Below the pieces are notes generated by a model. The model saw only the letters and a program-made list of their open reading frames with translations, searched no databases and was not told the origin of the DNA. Positions 23,474 through 33,676 of a DNA stretch of 64,000 nt are shown here, in pieces (the first letter of the stretch is position 1; each line of letters opens with the position of its first letter). The stretch comes from Dongia deserti (lineage in GTDB: Bacteria; Pseudomonadota; Alphaproteobacteria; Dongiales; Dongiaceae), in the NCBI RefSeq assembly GCF_003574735.1, contig NZ_QORW01000020.1, forward strand, positions 1 to 64,000. Direction: 5' to 3'. A program made the position numbers and the translations under genes.

Positions 23474-24481
23474 TCAGCCCGACTTGGGCTCGCTGTCGTC
23501 GATCTCGACGGTGAAGCTGCCGTCCTTGATGGCCTTCTCCTTCTCCGCCACCATGGCCATTGCCTCGGCCGGCACCTTGCCTTCGAAGGTGCCGAGCGGC
23601 GAGATGCTGCAGCCGCCCGCCTTCATGAAGGAATAGACGCCGTAGTCCTCGGCCTTGAAGCTGCCGGCCTTCACCGCGTTGATGGCAGCATCGAGCGTCG
23701 GCTCGAAGTGCCACAAGGCCGACACCACGACGGTGTCGGGATAGTCCGCTTGCGTGTCGATCACATTCCCGATCGCCACCACGCCGCGTTCCTTCGCGGC
23801 ATCGGAGACGCCAAAGCGCTCGGCATACATCACGTCGGCGCCGGAATCGATCTGGGCGAAGGCCGTCTCCTTGGCCTTCGGCGGATCGAACCAGGAGCCG
23901 ATGAACGCCACCTGGAACCTGGTGTCCGGCGCCGTCTCTCGCACGCCGTCCATGAATGCGTTCATCAGCCGGTTTACTTCCGGGATGGGGTAGCCGCCGA
24001 CCATGCCGATGTTCTTCTTCTTGGTCATGGCTCCAGCAATGATGCCCGTCAGGTACGAGGCGTCCTGGATATAGTTGTCGAACACGGCGAAGTTCGGCAC
24101 CGATTCGTCAGGCTTGAAGCTGGAGCCGATCAGGAAGGCGCGATCGGGATAGTCCCGCGCCACGGCGCGGGCGGCATCCTCCACCGCGAAGGCTTCGCCG
24201 ACGATCAGCTGATGGCCGGCTTCGCAATATTCGCGCATCACGCGCTCATAGTCGGTGTTCGCCACCTTTTCGGAGAAGGTGTATTCGATGTCGCCGCGCT
24301 GCTGCGCTGTAGTCGCGGCCTTGTGGATGCGGCTGACCCATTGTTGCTCCACCGGAACGGTGTAGATCGCGGCAGTCTTGATCTTGCCCGCCGCCAGACT
24401 CCGACGCGGCAGAGTGCCGAGCGCGGAAACGGCAGCGATCCCGCCCGTCGCGAGCAGGACATTACGACGTGAAAACAGCAT
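23474..24481 (-). CDS. BMP-family (nucleoside-type) ABC substrate-binding protein
   Basis: Periplasmic binding protein of 335 residues. The N-terminus SRRNVLLATGGIAAVSALG carries an Arg-Arg pair before a hydrophobic stretch, so export may be by Tat; a lipobox is absent, unlike many BMP lipoproteins. The body has the BMP features QWVSRIHKAA, EAFAVEDAARAVARDYPD, GAMTKKKNIGMVGGYPIPEV and ADVMYAERFGVSDAAKERG. It precedes its own ATPase and permeases, separated by the palindromic element. Ligand is probably a nucleoside or pyrimidine base, by context. Confidence 0.88.
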   Translation of the reverse strand: MLFSRRNVLLATGGIAAVSALGTLPRRSLAAGKIKTAAIYTVPVEQQWVSRIHKAATTAQQRGDIEYTFSEKVANTDYERVMREYCEAGHQLIVGEAFAVEDAARAVARDYPDRAFLIGSSFKPDESVPNFAVFDNYIQDASYLTGIIAGAMTKKKNIGMVGGYPIPEVNRLMNAFMDGVRETAPDTRFQVAFIGSWFDPPKAKETAFAQIDSGADVMYAERFGVSDAAKERGVVAIGNVIDTQADYPDTVVVSALWHFEPTLDAAINAVKAGSFKAEDYGVYSFMKAGGCSISPLGTFEGKVPAEAMAMVAEKEKAIKDGSFTVEIDDSEPKSG

Positions 24482-24564
24482 TTCTGCCCCCTATCTCCCT
24501 GTCTGTTGCCCGCTTCGCGGGCGCCTTCCCTGATCCTGTTTCCTGATCTTGCGCGCACTCTAGA

Positions 24565-25839
24565 CTATTCCGCGGCCTTGCGCATCGGGTTGCGCGGATC
24601 CTGCGTCCAGTTGAGATAGGGCTTGCCTGTATCAACCGAAACCATGCTGATGCAGTCCGGCACCGGGCAGACATGGGCGCATAGGTTGCAGCCCACGCAT
24701 TCCGCCTCGATCACCTCATACCGCCGCGTGCCGTTGTCCTTGATCTTGGCAATCGACTGGTGCGAGGTGTCCTCGCACGCGATGTGGCAGAGCCCGCACT
24801 TGATGCACTTGTTCTGGTCGATCCGGGCGATGCTCTTGTAGTTGATGTTGAGGAACTGCCAGTCGGTGACGTTCGGCACCGCCCTGCCCCGGAAGTCCTC
24901 GATGGTGGCGTAGCCCTTGCTGTCCATCCAGTGCGTGAGGCCGGAGATCATGTCGTCGACGATCTTGAAGCCGTAATGCATCGCCGCGGTGCAGACCTGC
25001 ACCGTCCCGGCCGACAGGCTGATGAACTCCGCCGCGTCGCGCCAGTTAGCGATGCCGCCGATGGCGGAGATCGGCAAACCAAAGGTATCCGGATCGCGCG
25101 CGATGTCCGCGACCATGTGCATGGCGATTGGTTTCACGGCCGGGCCGCAATAGCCGCCATGGGTGCCCTTGCCGTCCACCGTCGGCGTGGGCGCCATGAT
25201 GTCAAGGTCGATCGAGGTGATGGAGTTGATGGTGTTGATGAGAGAGACGGCATCGGCGCCGCCCTCCTTGGCTGCGCGTGCCGGCTTGCGGATGTCGGTG
25301 ATGTTGGGCGTCAGCTTCACGATCACCGGCATGCGCGTGTGCTGCTTGCACCACTTGGCGACCATGCCGACATATTCCGGCACCTGGCCGACCGCCGATC
25401 CCATGCCGCGCTCCGACATGCCGTGCGGGCAGCCGAAATTGAGCTCGACCGCGTCGGCGCCCGTATCCTCCACCAGCGGCAGGATGCCTTTCCAGGCCTC
25501 CTCCGTGCAGGGCACCATCAGCGAGACGACGACGGCGCGATCCGGCCAATCGCGCTTCACCTGCTTGATCTCGCGTAGGTTCACGTCCAGCGGGCGGTCG
25601 GTGATCAGTTCGATGTTGTTGAAGCCGATCATGCGCTGGTCGGCGGAATGCAGCGCGCCATAGCGCGAGCTGACATTCACGATCGGCGGATCCTCGCCCA
25701 GGGTCTTCCACACGACGCCGCCCCAGCCCGCCTTGAAGGCGCGCACGACGTTGTATTCCTTGTCCGTCGGCGGCGCGGATGCCAGCCAGAACGGGTTGGG
25801 CGACTTGATGCCGAGAAAGTTGCTGCGAAGGTCGGCCAT
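24565..25839 (-). CDS. preA: NAD-dependent dihydropyrimidine dehydrogenase, PreA subunit
   Basis: Reduces uracil or thymine to the 5,6-dihydro form together with PreT. The 424-residue protein has a dihydroorotate-dehydrogenase-like FMN barrel (residues about 1-330; NPFWLASAPPTDKEYNV, ELNFGCPHGMSERGMG, GGIANWRDAAEFI). At the C-terminus are two 4Fe-4S clusters (CIKCGLCHIACEDTSHQ and CVGCNLCAHVCPVPDC). The active-site Cys in FGCPHG is present. It follows preT by 26 bases. Length equals that of E. coli PreA (about 411) plus a short tail. Confidence 0.94.
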   Translation of the reverse strand: MADLRSNFLGIKSPNPFWLASAPPTDKEYNVVRAFKAGWGGVVWKTLGEDPPIVNVSSRYGALHSADQRMIGFNNIELITDRPLDVNLREIKQVKRDWPDRAVVVSLMVPCTEEAWKGILPLVEDTGADAVELNFGCPHGMSERGMGSAVGQVPEYVGMVAKWCKQHTRMPVIVKLTPNITDIRKPARAAKEGGADAVSLINTINSITSIDLDIMAPTPTVDGKGTHGGYCGPAVKPIAMHMVADIARDPDTFGLPISAIGGIANWRDAAEFISLSAGTVQVCTAAMHYGFKIVDDMISGLTHWMDSKGYATIEDFRGRAVPNVTDWQFLNINYKSIARIDQNKCIKCGLCHIACEDTSHQSIAKIKDNGTRRYEVIEAECVGCNLCAHVCPVPDCISMVSVDTGKPYLNWTQDPRNPMRKAAE

Positions 25840-25865
25840 GTCGGTTCTCCCTTTCCAGCCGTTCG

Positions 25866-27233
25866 CTATTTCGCGCCGCGGAGAGTGCGATCGATCGCGT
25901 GGGCGGCGACCTTACCGTCCTCGACGCCCTGTACCGTAAGATCGGTGCCGCTGGCGACGCAGTCGCCGCCGGCCCAGACATTGGCAAGCGAGGTCTTCAT
26001 TTCCTCATTCACCGCGATCTTGCCGTCCGCCAGATCGAGCGACTCACGGGCCTTGCCGTTGACCGGATCCTTCACGAACTTCTGCCCGATCGCCTTGAAC
26101 ACATGATCGCACGGGATCGCGAAGGTGTCGCCGGTGCCGACCAGGCGGCCGCGGTCATCCAGCGCGGTGCGCTCGAACTCCACTTCCTTGACCGCGCCGT
26201 TGTGCCCGATCAAGCGGACGGGGCGCGCCCAGTGCTTGATCTTGACGCCGTTGATCTGCGCGAACTCCTGCTCATGCCAGGTCGCGCTCATGTTCTCCGG
26301 CGCGCGGCGATAAACGAGCGTCACATCCTCGGCGCCAAGCTTCTTGGTCTGCACTGCGATATCGATCGCGGTATTGCCGCCACCGATCACAACGACCTTG
26401 CGGCCGACTTTTAGTTTGCCCTTGTCCGATGCCTGGCGCAGGTCAGCAATGTATCCGACCGCATCCATGACGCCGGATAGTTGCTCCTCGCCCTCCAAGC
26501 CTAGTGCATTAACGCCTGAGAGGCCGAGGCCCAGGAACACCGCATCGAAGTCGCGGCGGAGCTGATCAAGTGTGATGTCGCGGCCGAGTGCCTGGCCTGT
26601 CTTCACGCTGATGCCGCCGATGGAGAGGACAAAGTCCACTTCCGCCTGCGCGAAGTTATTGACTGTCTTGTAGGCGGCGATCCCGTACTCGTTGAGGCCG
26701 CCCAGCTTGTCCCTGGCATCGAAGATCGTGACATCGTGCCCGAGCATCGCCAGCCGGTGCGCGCAGGAGAGACCTGCGGGCCCGCCGCCGACGACCGCGA
26801 CGCGCTTACCGGTCGGCGCCTGGCGCGTGAAGGGATAGCGTCCGTTCTCCATCAGATGATCGACAGCAAACCGCTGCAGCATGCCGATATTGACCGGCTT
26901 GTCTTCCGACGTGTTCCGCACGCACTTGTCCTCGCACAGAATCTCCGTCGGGCAGACCCGCGCGCACATGCCGCCGAGGATGTTGGCTTCCAGGATCTTC
27001 TCCGCCGCGCCCAGCGTGTTGCCGGTGTTGATCATGCGGATGAAGTTCGGGATGTCGATCGAGGTCGGGCAGGCCTCGACGCACGGCGCGTCGTGACAGA
27101 AGTAGCAGCGGCTGCTTTCGATCAGCGCCTTCTTGCGATCGAGCGGCGGCTTGATGTCCTCGAAATTGGCGGCAATCTCATCCGGCCGCAGGCGGCCGGC
27201 GGCAATGTCCGGTGTTGCCGATTGCGTCATCAA
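25866..27233 (-). CDS. preT: NAD-dependent dihydropyrimidine dehydrogenase, PreT subunit
   Basis: Electron-transfer subunit that oxidises NADH and feeds PreA. The 455-residue product has an N-terminal Fe-S region (CYFCHDAPCVEACPTSIDIP, then CARVCPTEILCEDKCVR), an FAD site GGGPAGLSCAHRLA and an NAD(P) site VVIGGGNTAIDIA. A second FAD contact lies near the end (NVWAGGDCVASG). First gene of the long leftward row, divergent from the rutR-like gene; two RutR-type boxes lie in the 207-base gap. The family resembles the small subunit of glutamate synthase, but pairing with preA settles the name. Confidence 0.94.
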   Translation of the reverse strand: MMTQSATPDIAAGRLRPDEIAANFEDIKPPLDRKKALIESSRCYFCHDAPCVEACPTSIDIPNFIRMINTGNTLGAAEKILEANILGGMCARVCPTEILCEDKCVRNTSEDKPVNIGMLQRFAVDHLMENGRYPFTRQAPTGKRVAVVGGGPAGLSCAHRLAMLGHDVTIFDARDKLGGLNEYGIAAYKTVNNFAQAEVDFVLSIGGISVKTGQALGRDITLDQLRRDFDAVFLGLGLSGVNALGLEGEEQLSGVMDAVGYIADLRQASDKGKLKVGRKVVVIGGGNTAIDIAVQTKKLGAEDVTLVYRRAPENMSATWHEQEFAQINGVKIKHWARPVRLIGHNGAVKEVEFERTALDDRGRLVGTGDTFAIPCDHVFKAIGQKFVKDPVNGKARESLDLADGKIAVNEEMKTSLANVWAGGDCVASGTDLTVQGVEDGKVAAHAIDRTLRGAK

Positions 27234-27333
27234 CCCCTCCCATGGGTCTCAGCCACAAATTCACTCCGGCTCGAGGTCCGCCACGCGGCCCCTGAACCGA
27301 CACTGGCTTAGTCCACGAGCAGTGTGCGGAGAT

Positions 27334-27349
27334 TTGACCAATTGATCAA
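27334..27349. promoter_or_regulatory. RutR-like operator, site 1 of the preT/rutR gap
   Basis: TTGACCA-AT-TGATCAA is a near-perfect palindrome matching the RutR box TTGACCA-NN-TGGTCAA at 13 of 14 defined positions. It lies about 100 bases upstream of preT and about 90 bases upstream of the regulator gene, so it may control both. Confidence 0.75.
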
Positions 27350-27356
27350 GATTTTT

Positions 27357-27372
27357 CTGACCGAATGATCAA
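27357..27372. promoter_or_regulatory. RutR-like operator, site 2 of the preT/rutR gap
   Basis: CTGACCG-AA-TGATCAA is a weaker copy of the same box starting 23 bases after site 1, roughly two helical turns, which suggests cooperative binding of two dimers. Confidence 0.6.
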
Positions 27373-27440
27373 GTTTTTTCTTCCCTTCATCGCCGGGAGG
27401 GAGTCCAATATGAAACGATATCAAGAGGAGATCAGGTGTT

Positions 27441-28112
27441 TTGGCAGTAAGCGATCAAGTGAACGCTGACGTCGGCAACGGGGGCGGCGTGCGGCAGCGC
27501 AGCCGGGCCAGCATCGAGCGGCGCATTCTGGAGGCCGCGGAATCGGTTTTCGCCGAGGCGGGATTCAACGGCGCCACCACCGCGGAGATCGCACGCCGCG
27601 CGGCGATCCCCAAGGCCAATCTGCATTATTACTTCAACACCAAGGAAGAGCTGTATCAGCAGGTGCTGACCGGCATCGTCAACACTTGGCTGCACACCGC
27701 GGACGAGATCACGATCGATGCCGATCCGGCGCAGGCCCTCGCCCACTACATCACCGCCAAGGTCGAACTGGCGCGCGAGCGGCCCATCCCATCACGCGTG
27801 TTCGCCAACGAGATCATCCACGGCGCACCGCATCTCGGGAAATATCTCGGCAGTGAGCTGCGCGCCTGGGTCGATACGAAGGCCAAAGTGATCCGCGGCT
27901 GGATCGCCGCTGGCAAGATGCGCGACATCGACCCCAAGCATCTGCTGTTCATGATCTGGGCCAGCACGCAGACCTATGCCGATTTCGCCTCGCAGATCTC
28001 GGCCGTGCTGGGCAAGGAGCAACTATCACCGCAGGAATACAAGGCCGTCGCACGCCAGGTGACGGAGATCATCCTGCGCGGATGCGGCCTGACGCCGCCG
28101 ACTCAAATCTGA
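27441..28112 (+). CDS. rutR: TetR-family regulator, RutR-like
   Basis: Transcription factor of 223 residues. The TetR helix-turn-helix lies at about residues 25-75 (RRILEAAESVFAEAGFNGAT, then IARRAAIPKANLHYYFNTKE). A RutR-type ligand domain follows (SRVFANEIIHGAPHLGKYL, then WIAAGKMRDIDPKHLLFMIW). RutR senses uracil/thymine and releases its box when they are bound. I take the TTG at 27441, preceded by AAGAGGAG, as start; a GTG at 27459 is an alternative that would drop six residues. Matching boxes in the adjacent gap and before the amidohydrolase operon and hydA make it the likely regulator of the whole pathway. Confidence 0.85.
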   Translation: MAVSDQVNADVGNGGGVRQRSRASIERRILEAAESVFAEAGFNGATTAEIARRAAIPKANLHYYFNTKEELYQQVLTGIVNTWLHTADEITIDADPAQALAHYITAKVELARERPIPSRVFANEIIHGAPHLGKYLGSELRAWVDTKAKVIRGWIAAGKMRDIDPKHLLFMIWASTQTYADFASQISAVLGKEQLSPQEYKAVARQVTEIILRGCGLTPPTQI

Positions 28113-28124
28113 GCAGGATAAAGA

Positions 28125-28154
28125 GACGTCGCCGCGGAAAGCCGCGGCGACGTC
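28125..28154. terminator. Hairpin between rutR-like gene and a small convergent gene
   Basis: Perfect 13-bp stem (gacgtcgccgcgg / ccgcggcgacgtc) with loop aaag. On the minus strand it is followed by TCTTTAT; on the plus strand there is no T-run, so it ends the minus-strand gene better than the regulator gene. Confidence 0.7.
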
Positions 28155-28162
28155 ACAAGCGT

Positions 28163-28330
28163 TCAGTGCCGCGTCACTTTGGATCTGTCAGCCTTGCGCA
28201 TCATCATTTCCGACGCCACCTCTCCGGCAACGTCGATAAAGTGCGCGACTTCCTGCATGCGCAGTTCTCGCGCCATCTTGCTCAACCGAACGAGTTCCTT
28301 GCGAATATGGTTTTGGTCGACGTTACTCAT
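28163..28330 (-). CDS. Small hypothetical protein (55 aa)
   Basis: No family recognised. The 55-residue product (MSNVDQNHIRKELVRLSKMA, then HFIDVAGEVASEMMMRKADR) is mixed-charge and probably helical. The start at 28330 follows a GGGGA site, and a strong hairpin closes the gene, so it looks like a real monocistronic transcript. It is convergent to the regulator gene. An upstream in-frame ATG (28360) lacks a ribosome-binding site. Confidence 0.55.
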   Translation of the reverse strand: MSNVDQNHIRKELVRLSKMARELRMQEVAHFIDVAGEVASEMMMRKADRSKVTRH

Positions 28331-28781
28331 GTGTGCTTTCCCCTCATCTAGCAGCCACACCCAAAGGCCGCCCAGCCTGATCCCTTAAGCTGGCCCCTCG
28401 TTCGGGTCATCACCCCCACCCAGCGCCACAAAGGCTCTTCGGCCTTGGTGTCCCTGCATGGGCGATGAACACTCCATCATCAAATCGATCGATCCGACGT
28501 CGAATATCCCGCGGCACATCGCAATCGAGCCCCACTTTTCCTCGCCTTGCGGCGAGGTACTCTCGCGAGCGACGCCCCGAACGTTTGCCGACCGGAACAA
28601 AAAACCTCAGGCCGTCGGCAAGCCAAAGTGTCCACAGTTTTCTTGTACCGAGTCAAGCGCGGTCCTATTTCGAGGACGTAAAGCCGCGCGCCGTTGAATT
28701 GACAGGCAAAAACCGCGGCCTCGATATCCTGCTTTTATCATACGATTGGTGACGGCAATTCTCGCCGGGCGAAAAACAAAA
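28331..28781. other. Gap without a supported gene
   Basis: About 450 bases between the 55-aa gene and the hydA terminator. Short open frames on both strands have no ribosome-binding site and unconvincing composition, and I see no RNA gene or repeat. It probably contains the promoter of the 55-aa gene close to 28340-28400. Confidence 0.5.
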
Positions 28782-28802
28782 CGGCCGGCGAAACGCCGGC
28801 CG
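28782..28802 (-). terminator. Intrinsic terminator of hydA
   Basis: Perfect 9-bp GC-rich stem (cggccggcg / cgccggccg) with a 3-base loop. On the minus strand it is followed by TTTTGTTTTTC, a textbook rho-independent terminator just past the hydA stop codon. Confidence 0.9.
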
Positions 28803-28825
28803 CTTCAAGGGGAGGAGGACTGCAA

Positions 28826-30292
<1,467 letters not shown>

Positions 30293-30334
30293 TCAATTTT
30301 TCCGGTGGGACTGCTCAGGCTGGCATCCCGAGAC

Positions 30335-30350
30335 TTGTCCAATTGGTCAG
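30335..30350. promoter_or_regulatory. RutR-like operator upstream of hydA
   Basis: TTGTCCA-AT-TGGTCAG matches the RutR box at 12 of 14 defined positions and lies 58 bases before the hydA start, where a repressor would block the promoter. Confidence 0.7.
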
Positions 30351-30401
30351 ATTCTACCGCAGGGTGAAGGGAGAGACCAGAAGGAATTCAGCGTGCCCGA
30401 G

Positions 30402-30448
30402 GATCAGCAAAAAAGGCAGGCCCCGAAAGCCTGCCTTTTCTGCTGATC
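30402..30448. terminator. Strong bidirectional intrinsic terminator
   Basis: Core stem aaaaggcaggc / gcctgcctttt (30411-30421, 30429-30439), loop cccgaaa, extended by gatcagc / gctgatc at the ends. A T-run is present on both strands (TTTTTT on the minus strand). On the minus strand it lies about 220 bases beyond tRNA-His and could end that transcript. Confidence 0.8.
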
Positions 30449-30668
30449 TTTCAGCGACGGATCGCTCTTGAGGCGACCCAGAGACCGTGTCATCCCAGAA
30501 CTTGGACCGTGGCTCGCGCCAACTCGAAAACGCACTGTCAGCCTGCGACCGACAGGCGCAGGAAGGTATCCCAGCTTTCCCCGGGAGTCACGCGGAAACT
30601 TCATGCCTGACCTGCATCGCCGGCATGTAGCATAACCGTCGCCTATGGCCGGCTAAGGAAAGGAAATT
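30449..30668. other. Gap between terminator and tRNA-His
   Basis: No convincing protein gene. Several short GC-rich stems are visible and the tract ends at a strong terminator. It could be the processed trailer of the tRNA-His transcript or a small RNA on the minus strand; neither can be decided from sequence alone. Confidence 0.35.
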
Positions 30669-30745
30669 TGGGGCGAGTGACCGGGATTGAACCGGCAACC
30701 CCCAGATCCACAATCTGGTGCTCTAACCAATTGAGCTACACCCGC
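30669..30745 (-). tRNA. tRNA-His(GTG)
   Basis: Cloverleaf on the minus strand: acceptor GCGGGTG pairing with CACTCGC, D arm GCTCAATTGGTTAGAGC, anticodon stem CCAGA-TTGTGGA-TCTGG with anticodon GTG, and T arm GCCGG-TTCAATC-CCGGT. It has discriminator C73 and an encoded CCA. The base before the acceptor is G at 30746 and pairs with C73, the G-1 identity element of histidine tRNA. Confidence 0.97.
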
Positions 30746-30976
30746 CACCGCGCCGGGGGTCTAAACCAGGGAGCCCGCCCGGTCAAGGGTTTGGGCGATA
30801 GTTGGGCTTGGTGAACTTCCCTTTCAACGACATGGCTGCTGTCGCCATTCCGCAAATTCCTGTCGGCGGGGACAGCCATCGGCCGTGGCCAAGTCCATAA
30901 AATCCGCCGCTGACTAAGGGGACCACCGGCGGCGGGCCCCATGACCGCAACGAGGACTGCGAAGAGGAAACAAGAG

Positions 30977-32164
30977 ATGCTTCAGTTGGCGAGCGGCATG
31001 AGCCGCCTTGGCACCGAATCCGCGTTCGAGGTCCTGGCGCGCGCCAAGGCGCTGGAGGCCCAGGGCAAGTCCATCATCAGCCTGTCGATCGGCCAGCCGG
31101 ACTTCCAGACGCCGGGCCACATCGTCGAGGCCGCGATCAAGGCGCTGAAGGACGGACATCACGGCTATACCCCGGCCAACGGCATCGCCCAGGTGCGCGA
31201 AGCGGTCGCCGCCGACCTCAACCGCCGCCACGGCGTGGAGGTCGATCCCGGCAACGTGCTAATCGTGCCGGGCGGCAAAGTCACCATGTATTTCGCGATC
31301 TCGATGTTCGGCGAGCCTGGCGCCGAGATCATCTATCCCAACCCCGGTTTCCCGATCTACGAATCCGTCATCAAGTTCGTCGGCGCGACGCCGGTGCCGC
31401 TGCCGCTGCTCGAAGAGAACGGCTTCGGCTTCAAGGCGGAGGATGTGCTGTCGCGCATCACACCAAAGACGCGCCTCATCATCATCAACTCGCCCGCCAA
31501 CCCGACCGGCGGCATCTGCGTGAAGGCGGAGATCGATAAGCTGGTCGCCGGCCTCGCGCAGCATCCCAATGTGGCCATCATGTCGGACGAAATCTATTCC
31601 GAGATGCTCTATGACGGGAACGTGCACACCAGCCTCCTGAAGTACCCGGAGATCGCTGACCGGCTGATCGTTCTGGACGGCTGGTCCAAGACCTACGCGA
31701 TGACCGGCTGGCGCATGGGCTATTCAGTCTGGCCGAAATCGCTGATCGACCACGCGACGCGGCTCTGCATCAATGTGCATTCCTGCGTGAACGCAGCCGC
31801 GCAATGGGCCGGCATCGCGGCCTTGACGGGTCCGCGCGGCGAAATCGACAAGATGATGAAGGCGTTCGACGAGCGCCGGAAGTTTGTCGTCACCGAACTG
31901 AACAAGCTCCCCGGCGTCTCCTGCATCACGCCGCTCGGCGCGTTCTATGCCTTCCCCAACATCAAGAATACAGGCCTCAAGTCGAAGCAAATGGAAGTCG
32001 GCCTGCTCGACGAAGCGGGCGTTGCCTCGATTGCCGGAACCAGCTTCGGCTCCTACGGCGAAGGCTATCTGCGCATCTCCTACGCCAACAGCCTGGAGAA
32101 CATCGCCGAAGCGATGCGCCGCATGCGCGGCTTCCTGGAGCAGCACCGCAAAGCGGCGGAGTAA
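30977..32164 (+). CDS. Class I/II PLP-dependent aminotransferase
   Basis: Fold-type I aminotransferase of about 395 residues, aspartate/aromatic-like. It has LSIGQPDFQTP near the N-terminus, GYTPANGIAQVREAVA, IINSPANPTGG, MSDEIYSEMLYDG and the PLP lysine in SKTYAMTGWRMGY (GWSKTYAMTGWR). The Arg of YLRISYANS near the C-terminus binds the substrate carboxylate. I choose the ATG at 30977, with GAGGA 9 bases before it, over 30941, which lacks a site. Substrate cannot be set; a pyruvate/alanine or aspartate role is possible and no link to beta-alanine is shown. Confidence 0.87.
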   Translation: MLQLASGMSRLGTESAFEVLARAKALEAQGKSIISLSIGQPDFQTPGHIVEAAIKALKDGHHGYTPANGIAQVREAVAADLNRRHGVEVDPGNVLIVPGGKVTMYFAISMFGEPGAEIIYPNPGFPIYESVIKFVGATPVPLPLLEENGFGFKAEDVLSRITPKTRLIIINSPANPTGGICVKAEIDKLVAGLAQHPNVAIMSDEIYSEMLYDGNVHTSLLKYPEIADRLIVLDGWSKTYAMTGWRMGYSVWPKSLIDHATRLCINVHSCVNAAAQWAGIAALTGPRGEIDKMMKAFDERRKFVVTELNKLPGVSCITPLGAFYAFPNIKNTGLKSKQMEVGLLDEAGVASIAGTSFGSYGEGYLRISYANSLENIAEAMRRMRGFLEQHRKAAE

Positions 32165-32183
32165 ACTCAGGCAACAGCTTGGG

Positions 32184-32217
32184 AAGAAATGGGCCGGCGC
32201 AATCCGGCCCATTTCTT
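32184..32217. terminator. Bidirectional terminator between convergent genes
   Basis: Perfect 14-bp stem aagaaatgggccgg / ccggcccatttctt with a 6-base loop, symmetrical A/T ends on both strands. It lies between the aminotransferase and the convergent DoxX gene and serves both. Confidence 0.88.
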
Positions 32218-32626
32218 ATTTGGCGAACACGCTGCGGTCCCAGTGGCGCAGCAGGAACAGCGCCAGGAAGCCGCCGAGCACCGGCACGCCCGCGATGAAC
32301 AAGTGATTGATGGGATCGCCCCAGGGATTGATGAGTTCGCGCCACGTCACCAGCACGGTGATCGTGTGCAGGGCCAAGGCGGCGCCGTAGACGACGGTGC
32401 GGAACAGGCCCAGGATCATGCAGAGTGCGATGGCAATCTCCGCTGCGCCGAACACGTAACCGAGCGTCTGCGACACATCCAGTCCGTAGAAGTGGCTCCA
32501 GATCATGATGTTGGACTGGGGCACGACGAACTTCTCAACGCCCCACTGCAGCAGGAACAAGCCGAGCGTAATGCGCAGCGCCAACAGAGCGCGGAACAGT
32601 GCCTTCGAAAGAGCTTCGTCTGGCAT
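32216..32626 (-). CDS. DoxX-family membrane protein
   Basis: Inner-membrane protein of 136 residues with four hydrophobic segments (LLALRITLGLFLLQWGVEKF, YVFGAAEIAIALCMILGLF, GAALALHTITVLVTW, IAGVPVLGGFLALFLL), the DoxX/SURF4 topology. The family includes quinol oxidase subunits and uncharacterised redox proteins. It is monocistronic and convergent with the aminotransferase. Function is not predictable beyond the family. Confidence 0.8.
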   Translation of the reverse strand: MPDEALSKALFRALLALRITLGLFLLQWGVEKFVVPQSNIMIWSHFYGLDVSQTLGYVFGAAEIAIALCMILGLFRTVVYGAALALHTITVLVTWRELINPWGDPINHLFIAGVPVLGGFLALFLLRHWDRSVFAK

Positions 32627-32734
32627 CGGATCCTCCTGATGTTCTCACCGACTACCTGGGCAGCGGTGTTACCGTACCCTGCGTAGAAAGGGCACTGTCA
32701 GGAAGTGACAGCAAGCGATATGGCCGGCCAGCTA

Positions 32735-33496
32735 CTAGCTGGGGGGAGATGCTGCACCCGCCTCCGCGACGATCATATCGGCGAGCTTGGCGTAGCCGGC
32801 GGCCTTGAGCCTCTCCACTTGGCCCTGATCGGAGCTCGCACGATTGATGGAAGCGCTGATCGCGCTGTTTTCGATCGACTCCGGCAGGATCATGCGCCAG
32901 CGGCCAGTTTCCACCTCGATGATCGCCGCCTTCAACCGGATGCGCATGTCCTGCGATTCATCCGGAACGACAGCACCGACAATCGGAACCCACGAGATGG
33001 CCTTGGTGACGCCGCCTGACCGCAGAGCTTCCAGTTCACCCCAATAGACCAGGATATGCCGATAGCCACCCTGTGCGGCCGCCAGGCGGAGCCGTTCGCC
33101 GAATGAGCCCGGCTGCGCGGTGCTGGCCGTGTTGGCATGCGGGTAAGCGGGCCGGCTTGGAACGCCGGAGAACGGTGACACTTGGAAGTGGTGCTTGAGC
33201 GCGTCAGTCATGAATTCATCCGGCACCAAAGCACCGGATTGCACGACCAGCAGCGGCTTGCCAAGCTCGGCCGCGACGGGACGGTTGTCCGCCAGGGCGG
33301 CCTTGATGTCGCCGCCGAACTTCTGGTCGCGCTCTTGCGGAACAAACAGGTCGAGCTCGTCGATCTCGCCTTGATAGAAGGCGTTCCTGCCGTAATAACC
33401 GTCCTCCTGATAGCCGGAATTCGAGATGGAGCGCGAACTGCAGGCGCCGAGGGCAGCCGCCAGCAGCGCCAGCGCCATGACGCAGGTCCGAAACAT
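32735..33496 (-). CDS. Putative lipoprotein of unknown function
   Basis: Secreted lipoprotein of 253 residues. The signal peptide ends in the lipobox LGAC (Cys19), followed by SSRSISNSGYQ. Beyond this I recognise no domain. There is a helical segment (ERLRLAAAQGGYRHILVYWG), a VPIVGAVVPDE stretch and a C-terminal helix. Similar lengths occur among periplasmic or outer-membrane lipoproteins of unknown role. Neighbours give no clue. Confidence 0.72.
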   Translation of the reverse strand: MFRTCVMALALLAAALGACSSRSISNSGYQEDGYYGRNAFYQGEIDELDLFVPQERDQKFGGDIKAALADNRPVAAELGKPLLVVQSGALVPDEFMTDALKHHFQVSPFSGVPSRPAYPHANTASTAQPGSFGERLRLAAAQGGYRHILVYWGELEALRSGGVTKAISWVPIVGAVVPDESQDMRIRLKAAIIEVETGRWRMILPESIENSAISASINRASSDQGQVERLKAAGYAKLADMIVAEAGAASPPS

Positions 33497-33676
33497 CGAT
33501 GTCCCCTGTCTTACCGTAGACCGGACTTCACTACCGCCACGCTGCGGCTAGAATGCGGCGGGATTGGGGAAAGACCGGGACGAAGAAAAGTTTGCGTGCC
33601 CTGTCGAAATCCGCCGCGGTCGAACGTCATTGAGCCGGCGGTGCATGGGCGCCGCAGCAACGGCCAGGAGATGATC

